From positions 1 to 21,815 of the forward strand of contig JAUCNG010088882.1 of the NCBI GenBank assembly GCA_032353305.1: a stretch of 21,815 nucleotides of DNA, given 5' to 3'. The translations under genes were made by a program, and so were the position numbers. Origin of the DNA: Cephalothrix spiralis. Lineage: Eukaryota; Nemertea; Palaeonemertea; Archinemertea; Cephalotrichidae. The first letter of the stretch is position 1, and each line of letters starts with the position of its first letter. Shown here piece by piece: positions 10,801 to 19,800 of this stretch. Under the pieces are notes generated by a model. The model was not told where the DNA came from. It did not search any database and saw only the letters and a program-made list of their open reading frames with translations.

Positions 10801-13800
10801 GGAGCGCAGTGTCAGTATATCTTATCGCTTTGCAAAAAGCCTCTACGCTGCATCCTCGTTCCAATTATATCATATTTCATAATACCCTGGCATAATTAAT
10901 CGATATCCAAATCATCTGTAAACTTATATTAAAACATAGGCAAGGTTCGAACTCATGCACGACACTTAATTACTCTGTCGACTAGTAAGGATTCAGCTCG
11001 GCTATCGTGGCCGGATGTATGAAAACTGCAAAATTGAGCAATTTATATATTCGTATACAAATGACACCTGGGAGGTCCAGAACCCGGCCACGTGAATCGA
11101 TTCACCAATCAATGGCCCAATATGTTTTTGGAATCGTATGCAGATGTTTACTTGCATGGTGGATTTAGTCAGGGGGTTGGTCGAGGATGCTAGACCGACT
11201 CCATGACAAGTGAGGATGTCTATACTGCCGTATTTCAATTTTTTCTGTAATTTTACTTATAAAACTTTACTCATCAGTGATACTTCTCATTTAGGGATAC
11301 CACAAAAACATCGGAAAAGAAACAGAGTCGCCATTCTCGAGCCGTCTCCCAAAATAATGGAGGAATTAGGTTAGTAATTTTGTTACTCGTTCATTCGTTA
11401 GTTAATTTTAGTTTTATTGTTAAATTTAGTAATGCAATACATTAGTGGTACTGAGGTCTTTTGATAGTTAATAATTAGAAAATTGCTTAAAGAATCTTAA
11501 TTAATTGTTTTAATATTATTATTTACATTCGTACTTCGACAGTTTAAGATTTGTCTGAATTCTTAGTAAAATATAGTTGTAGATTAGCAAATATTTAATA
11601 GATCTTTATATTCCTATTACCATTATAATTCATTTATTGTTTTGATTAACACTTGTTACAGTTGTTAAACATCGTTTTATGCTGTTTATTTAAATGATTG
11701 TATGTGCATTTGTTTATATATTCTATCAAAGGTCTATATAAATGCTTACAAACCACGGATTATTAAACGGATGCACATTTACAATATGAAATTGTTAAAA
11801 ATTTTCGAGATGCTTTGTGGTTTTTTCTTTTTTCCATGCCGAGACAGGTAGCAAGAAGAGTTCTAAAATGGTGTATATTTGGAGTGCATTGCTGTTTTGA
11901 TACAGATCAAAGGCAAGAATCAAAATGTATGCCAGTATCACAGATTTATCATAATAGTTCGAGAGGCTTTTAATTACACGGGGAACATAAGAGGGCCGAG
12001 ATCCTGTTTTACAAAAAAAGCTCTATCCCGATCCTATTTGTTAGAAATCTTGCCATATTTGTTTCCCGCGAATATTAACACGAAATCAACATTTTTATAT
12101 TAGGCCCTAGTTTTGCATTGGTGGGTGCTTTTAGAGGTACATGTATTTGATATCGTCTTGGAGGTACTTTTATGTAATCATTTAAAAGCCGGGGTAATAT
12201 ATATATATACATATCAATTTATACCTTTTATACGCAAAATCCCGTTACCGTTGGGATTCCATTTCCCGTATCCGTTTCCCTTTGTTTTCCATTTCCCATT
12301 ATCCACTTATTTCTATTTCCCGTCTCCCGCTGTCGTTTAATTTCCATTGAAAGGCCATTTTTCTAGTACTGTACATGATTTGTTTAAAGCTAATTTCTAA
12401 TTTTTTTACAGTAATTCTTTGAATGAATGCCCTCAGGGTATTTTCCAAACCCTGTTCGCTTTGCAGTTCCTGTGGGACTTAAGGTGGCTAACAGAAACCG
12501 ATCAAGTAAAATCACCCGAGTCAGTTCCTAAACAAGCAAAAGGAAAAAGTGAGAAAACAAAATGCATTGAGGTTGGTATATAGATCATATTATTTTTCCC
12601 ATGTTCCTGCTTAATTAGCCTTATGGCGTAGTAAAATATAATTTAACGAGATATAAGCTGTATATGACATCAAAACAAAGTCCAGGCACAAAATACTCTG
12701 ATAATAACATAAATATTTTGGACACAACTCACATATTGTGTGCTCCACCAAATAGAAACACCTAAGAAAGCTTGGTGTAGATACATGTAATATTATTAGT
12801 TATTATGTACTTAATGACTAGGGGTAGTTTGTAGGACTGACCTGACCTTGCAATTATATTGTACAGATACAAACCAATATATACATATTGTGTAAAAATA
12901 GGGTTATTTTACCATTTTTGTTTATCGACTTTATCGTCTTAATTTAATTCCTGATTACCGTCTTAGCAATTCATTTTCAATGGATTGTACATATTTTATG
13001 CAATACAATTATTTTTCTTGTATGTACAAGTACAATGTGAAATATATATATTCAGATATGTGCTTGTGGTGAGGCAATCGATGGTAAAGGATTGCATTTT
13101 TTGGAGTGCAAGTTTATTTTGTAAGTATATGCTTGTTTTTAGTTTTTGTTGCCAGTGGATTGGCTTTATTCTAGGTTTCTGGTCCACATTTTGTATGATC
13201 ACATAAACTTTTATAGCGTCTTAAAAAATATAATGTGGGCTGTGATTTGTTCAAATTTCCAAATATATATGGGTCAATATGGTCCATGTCCCCAATCCAA
13301 ACCTGTAATTGAATTTTTATGTACATTTGTGTACACAAATGGACCGAAAAATTGGCGAGGGCAAAATTAGTACGTTTTCGCCCCCCCCCCCCCTAACCGG
13401 TTTGCATATTGACGACAAACTATATATTTCTGGAAAGGTCTTGGAAAATGCTGATCCCTCGGGGGTTTAGATTTTTGCCCCACCCACTTGGTGGGGGAAA
13501 AAACGTGATTTTTAAATGGGGAAATCCCCTAAATTAAAAATCATGTTTTTGCCCCCCACCCGCACCAAGAAAATCTAAACCCCCCGAGGGATCAGCATTT
13601 CCCAAGACTTTTTCAGAAATATGTAGTTTGTGGGGGTCAACTACCCGCCAATATGCAAACCGGTTGGGGGGGGGGGGCAATTTTGCCCTCGCCAATTTTT
13701 CCGTCCATTTGTGTATATCGGTAGTGTAAGTATTTTTGGCAGCTATGACCATTCACTTTTTAGTAGACGGCCGCATTTTATTGATATTGTTTCGTTTAGT

Positions 13801-16800
13801 GAATGGAATCTTGAGATCTCTGGAATGAAACCTATAAGTTGTTGTCCTCCAAAGCGTAAGGACAGAAAGGACGAAGAAGAAAAAAGTTTTAGAGGCAGAG
13901 GCATTAGGTTAGTAATACATCTTAACAAAATATACGATTGGTCGGGGAAATTGACACAGGCTATAATTGTACAAAGAGTGCCCCAGCGGTTTAGCGTATG
14001 GGACTATACATTGTAGGGTCTACCCAAAAATATACTAGTCGAAAAACAATAGATAGCAAAAGTGCAAATAATTAAGCCGTATCCGAAAAGCCAAAAAATT
14101 GGTCTGTTAGAAATGGCATGGGAAATGCTGATCGAAGACCCGATTCAGTTGTTAGGGGCATTGTTTGTAGCTTTGTACAAATTTAGCTCTCGCCAATTTG
14201 TCCGTGCAGTTGTGTATATATATTGGGTTATGATTTGTTTGTTAATTTGAGTTTTATTATCTAATAGTGATTACGGTTTGGTTTATCATAAGACTAAATA
14301 TTATAAAGACCAGTGATTGGAATCTGTCGTTTGGAATTCGAAATCGCAACACCATAATTATAGAAATCATTATTATATTAAAAATACTAAATGTTATCTA
14401 GGTTTGAATGTCAGAACTATAGATGGCATATCTCATTCGGGATCTCATATAGGTGAAAACGATAGATGGCAGTTTACCATGCTCTTGCAACCCATATTCT
14501 ATGAGGTCACTGGTCTTGAATTTTTAGTACACGTTAAAATCTACTCTAATAAACAAGAGGCACGTATCTGTACTAAGTACAATGATACTGAAATGTGAAA
14601 TCCGGGAAAAAATGTGTACTTTAGCACACTATAAGTACGTACACGTTCAATAAGCAAATGTTTTATACTCATTCTTAAAAATTTATTTGGGTTTATCATT
14701 AAATTCTACTATTTCAAATGTAGCCTAATATGATAATTGCGATATTTAGCACATTTAAGTGCTAAGTGGTTTTATCATTAAATTCCACTATTTTAAATGG
14801 TATCTTAGAATGTTAATCCAAAAATAGTAAAGTTTCTTATTACAATAAAAATAAGGTAGGATAATCATAGTTTAGTATTTTAATTAACAGCTGTTTGCAC
14901 ATTGTTTTGTGCTATTTAATTCATATTTCAATAATTGTATATGTGCATTTAAATAGATAATTTGAGATGATAAGAAATAAAACATAATTTATAAAATGAA
15001 TGCACATTACAATATGAAAATGTCAAAATTAAAAAAAAATCAAGATGCTTTGTGGTTTGTTTGTCTTTTCCATTCCATGCTCACGGTCAGGCAAGTTTAA
15101 GGTTCAAGAAGAGTTCCAGAAAATAGAACTTGCTCAGGAAAGATAAAGGTTCAAGAAGAGTTCCAAAAAATGGTGTATGTTTGGTAAACTGCATTGCTGT
15201 GTACGAAAATATGTTTTGATACAGATGAAAGGCAAGAATCTAAGTAATTTTATCATATAACATTTACGTCAGTAGTGTCTTTTTTTTGCTTTCGTCATTA
15301 ATCTTAAATCCTTAGTCGGGTCCTTTAAGGTGTCCTACTTTTTGGATACCGCTCCTGCTTTGTCGAACTGTTTTGGCAAGTGGGGCCACAAAATGAATTA
15401 TTCTGCCTTATTTGACACTATGATATTTGGGTTCTTTGCAATTTTATATAACTCTTTCTACCGGTAATTATGACTCATTCTAATTTTTACCAATAATATA
15501 CTTACCTTCCTGAAATCTTCAAATGGGCGCGGAACATGATTATGATATTATGAGAAACTACTAATGCACCTCTATTTTGGATATATTTCATTAGCTTCTT
15601 ACGCATTTACTATATAATCTATGCTTTTTAGGTGCAAAAAGGAGTAAAATAAGTTTAAAAAAATTATCTTTTTTCATGTAATTGTATTTGCATGTCATTT
15701 TTTTGGAAACTGCATGTCGCCGGGAGGACTGCTATAGTCTTTTAAATCTTATTCCACTCTCCTTTGCATGATTTCCTCTTATATCCCTTACTTTTCCTTT
15801 AATTGCGAAGGTATTTATTTTCTTTACTTCTGTTACCGATAATCATTTTCTTTCTTTTGTAGGAGCTTCATTCCTGTCTCTTACATTAACAAACTTCTTT
15901 GTTGTTGCTGTTATTCTATAAAAACCTCTTAATTCGTATTGAATACGTAATAATATTAAGCAATTCATAAAATTTACGATATTTTTCATATTTCATTCTT
16001 CTTTAAACTAATATAATATTAATATGTATAGGTATATATTGAAAAAAAATAGATTAGTAATTTCGGCTTAAAACTCTTAACGTAATTACCCCCTCCCCCT
16101 CCACCAAATTAATTTCCGGCCTATTGTGACGCTTTAAGCATCATTTATTGTTATATCAGCTAACTTAGATATCTTCGGATATTTTTTTCTTCAGCGTTAC
16201 TACTCATGGAGATAATTATCAGAACATGAAGGATGGAGATGAAAAGGCGATTTGTCCCGATACACCTGTCAAGATCAGAGGTGGGGGACCACCTATTGTT
16301 GAAAAAGAGCCATCGATAATTATAAATGATGATGACCCTGATGTTAATGAGGACTCCCCAAATGAGAATGATGATGACCCTAATGTTGATGGGGACTCCC
16401 CAAATGAGGATTATGTCGATTTGACAATGGTAACACTATCTGATCCTGAAAATAAAGCAATCGACATCCGTGCAGCTATGGAAATACTGAGTGATGGTCC
16501 TTTATTCAAAGACCCTACTGCATGTAGATGGATTGCTTCATTTTCATCCTTAGATGTTAATTCTATCACCAACATGCCTTTCAATGAATCATTTAAAAAT
16601 GCAATAGAGTTATTTTATAACGTAGTCAAGAAATGTAAAAGTTCCCAAAAGATATCTTTTCCTACATCTGACATACTATACAAGCAGGACCTATTAACGC
16701 TCACAAGTAATGAGTGGGTCCAGGATTCAATAATTTTATCATTTTGTAAAATAATTAATCAGAATCATTCTGATGTTAAGGTTTTATTGTTCCACAATAT

Positions 16801-19800
16801 TTCGCTGACTAACTTAAGGCTTGATGGGCGTAGGTATTTTGAACGAACTTTCAATGGTGACGTTTCCGGTAAGAGGTTAATCTTGGCTATTGCAGTTGGG
16901 AAATATGGGAATAAAGTATTCATGGGACAGGGAAAATTCGGCGAAGTCCTTCAATCTTCTTGTCACTTCTCAAGTGCCATTTTTGATTTTGATTCTTCAA
17001 TTTTATATTATTGTGACTCTTTAGCTTGGGATATTCCCCATGATTTTCGTGATAGATTTGAGACGTTCATTAGGCCATTCATTGGTAATAAATCTTTCCA
17101 TATAATAAAGTTACATGATCCAAGTAATTCTCAACTTGGATCAATTCATACATGTACATCTTCATGTTACCAAGCATATCCACTTCAAAGCTGCGGCTAT
17201 ATATGTGGAATCATTACCATTATTTCTTTCTCGATAGCTGCATCAGATTTTCAGGTTTTCAAGTCGTACTTTCTAGTCGATAAAAGAAAAAAGGCTTTAT
17301 CAAATCCATCAAAAATACCAAAATTATTACGTTTTATTGTGATTAAATGGCTTGTTTCTTCACATATTGATTTATCTGATGTCATCAATCCTTCAGAACT
17401 GTTGGATGATAATGAAGTCCATAATAACCGGACTCACCCACGTTTTTCGAAATTATCCCGGAAAAGTTCTTTACTTAATTCTAAAAAGAACATGTTAGAT
17501 CAACGTTCATTTAATATTACTAATCTTTCTGGAGAGCATACTGAATTACCGAAGCATAAAAATGGTAATTCACCCGAAGAAGTCGAACCATTTTCACTAT
17601 CTAGCCAAGATACTCCTACCGATGATAAGCTTAAATTTCAATCTGGTCTTAAAGAGCCAGGTTCAACCCAAGTAGAGAATGAAGGAAATAAACCGTCGGA
17701 GCTAGAGAGCGAAAGGAAAGGAAAAAATTATTTAAATGAAATGATTAGTCAGTCTAAATTAAGAAATAATTTTATAGGACAGGTTTATCAGTCGATAAAT
17801 AGTAGCCAGTCTCAAATTCGCATTGTTTGCAAACGCCATGACAAGACTACTGGTACTAAATCTTTTTCGTGTTCAACTTTAGGCTATGAGGATACAAACT
17901 GTATAGCCGAAATTAAGAAATTTTTATCTGGTAGCGATGCCATGTTTTGGTATAGCAATGCTTTTTCTATACCGACTCCTTCTTCTAATATCTTAGACGA
18001 GCTTTCTTCAGGCCCAATTCAAACTTTTATTAAAAAGAAAAGTTGTTACCGTTTATCTTGTACTCTAAAATCTGGTAAAACACGTAGTAAAGATTTTAGG
18101 GCAGCTTCTCAAAACGACATTGAGAGTTTTGAAAAATTAAAAGATTTTGTTTCCAATGAAGTAAACTTTCTATCTTGGCTAGATAGTGAAAATGGTTCAA
18201 CTGATAAATGGACGTTTATAAGAACAGTAAATGCCGGCCATGACTTCGTTAAATATTTAGAATCCTTTGATTTTGATTACCATCTACGTAATAAATCAAA
18301 CAAAAAAATCATTATAAAATCATATGCCGATGGTATTAATCCTGTATCAGTGCGGGTTAATAATAATTGGGGAGAAACGCATCGCCCCGATGTTCTATAC
18401 AATTTTGATGCTGAATACTCTGGTAAGGGTAATATAATTTCAAAGTTTTATATGCAATGTTCAAGTAAAACAAACGTTTGCAAATCTGAATGTGGTTATT
18501 TACTCTCAGATATAGATCGAACCGGAGATATTTTAGCTTGCCCCAAGTGTGATCAGTCATTGTGTAAGAAATTCTGTAATAATTGTCAATCTCATTCTAC
18601 ATTTTACTGGTACAAAGATAAATCCAGCGAAGATGAGTTTCTTTGTAGCACTTGTTATATTTATCAGTCTAGAAACAATTCTATTAGGCCCAAACGTCTA
18701 GCTTTCAAAAAATCGATTAAAGATTTGGCTCGCCACGAATCACATTTTCAATGTAAATGGAGAATGAAATTTGTTTTGACAAAATCAGATCAAACCAAAT
18801 GGCATGTTTTTGAAGATGTCAATTCTAATAATTATCATGCAACTCGTCCCATTCAAACTATAACGCGGGGACTGAATCTGACTCTTCGAGACCAGATTGA
18901 TATTGCAAGGCAAAAATATCGTATAACACCTCAGCAAATTATTGCTGCAGAAATATCTAAATCAGGTAAATCCGCCATATCTGTATCACAAAACGTGGAC
19001 GATGTTGACTTCGTTGACAACTCGAATCCTAGGGTAGACCCTAGAGTTCTTCAAAAAAAAGTCAGGTATAGATTTAGCACTGTCGATGAGCATACTTTAG
19101 ATATTCATACTGGACCTTTAGAAGAAATTAAGGTAAAATCTGATTGGAGAGCAACGGAAAACATCTTACAAAATAATATTGATAAAGTTTTACTATTCCA
19201 GCGGGGAAATTCTACTATTGGGAGGGATTATACAATTGTTTTATCTGGCGAAGAAAATCTTTTTAGTATGCTCAAATATGCTAGCAATGTAATGGGCTCA
19301 GATGTCAATCATAATTATATGTCTGCTCGCTTCAAAACCACACTTTATTCATTTTGTGATAACGACAATACTGGGCGTGTTGGTGCTTTAGCCATTTGCA
19401 ATAATGAAATTGAAATGTCACAATTGTTACAATTTGAGATATTATTAGCCAATATTCCATGCTCAGAAAATTGCACTCATGAAAAATCACTTTTTGTATT
19501 TAATGACAACAACGGCTGGTTTTATAAACGGGCATGTTCATATCAAAATAAAACATTTCATCCAGTTATTGCACATGATAAAGCAGATCACGTTCGTAAT
19601 GCTGTGTCACATCTTGGTTTACCATCAACTTTGTGTAACTTCCATGCCCTTAACGCTTATCAAGACAAATTAATGTCTGACGCTGTACTTTTAATGTTTA
19701 TTTTACCTTTAGAAACGGGCTTCAAATGTGTAATGAGATGTTGGTGTCCTATCATGAGGGAGGGTATGGCTCGGCGTTTCATAACATTTATTTCGGAATC

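Noticed and set aside
10935-11012. Functional tRNA gene
   Set aside because: Only the A and B boxes match; the acceptor stem does not pair and the anticodon arm has an oversized loop.
13056-13140. PHD finger in exon 11
   Set aside because: Only the first Cys pair and a Gly-rich turn fit; the remaining zinc ligands are missing in exons 11-12.
13630-14016. 128-codon frame read straight through the foldback element and exon 12
   Set aside because: It includes poly-G and hairpin sequence and ends in intron 12. Only the part 13743-13907 is coding, through splicing; its in-frame part is shared with exon 12.
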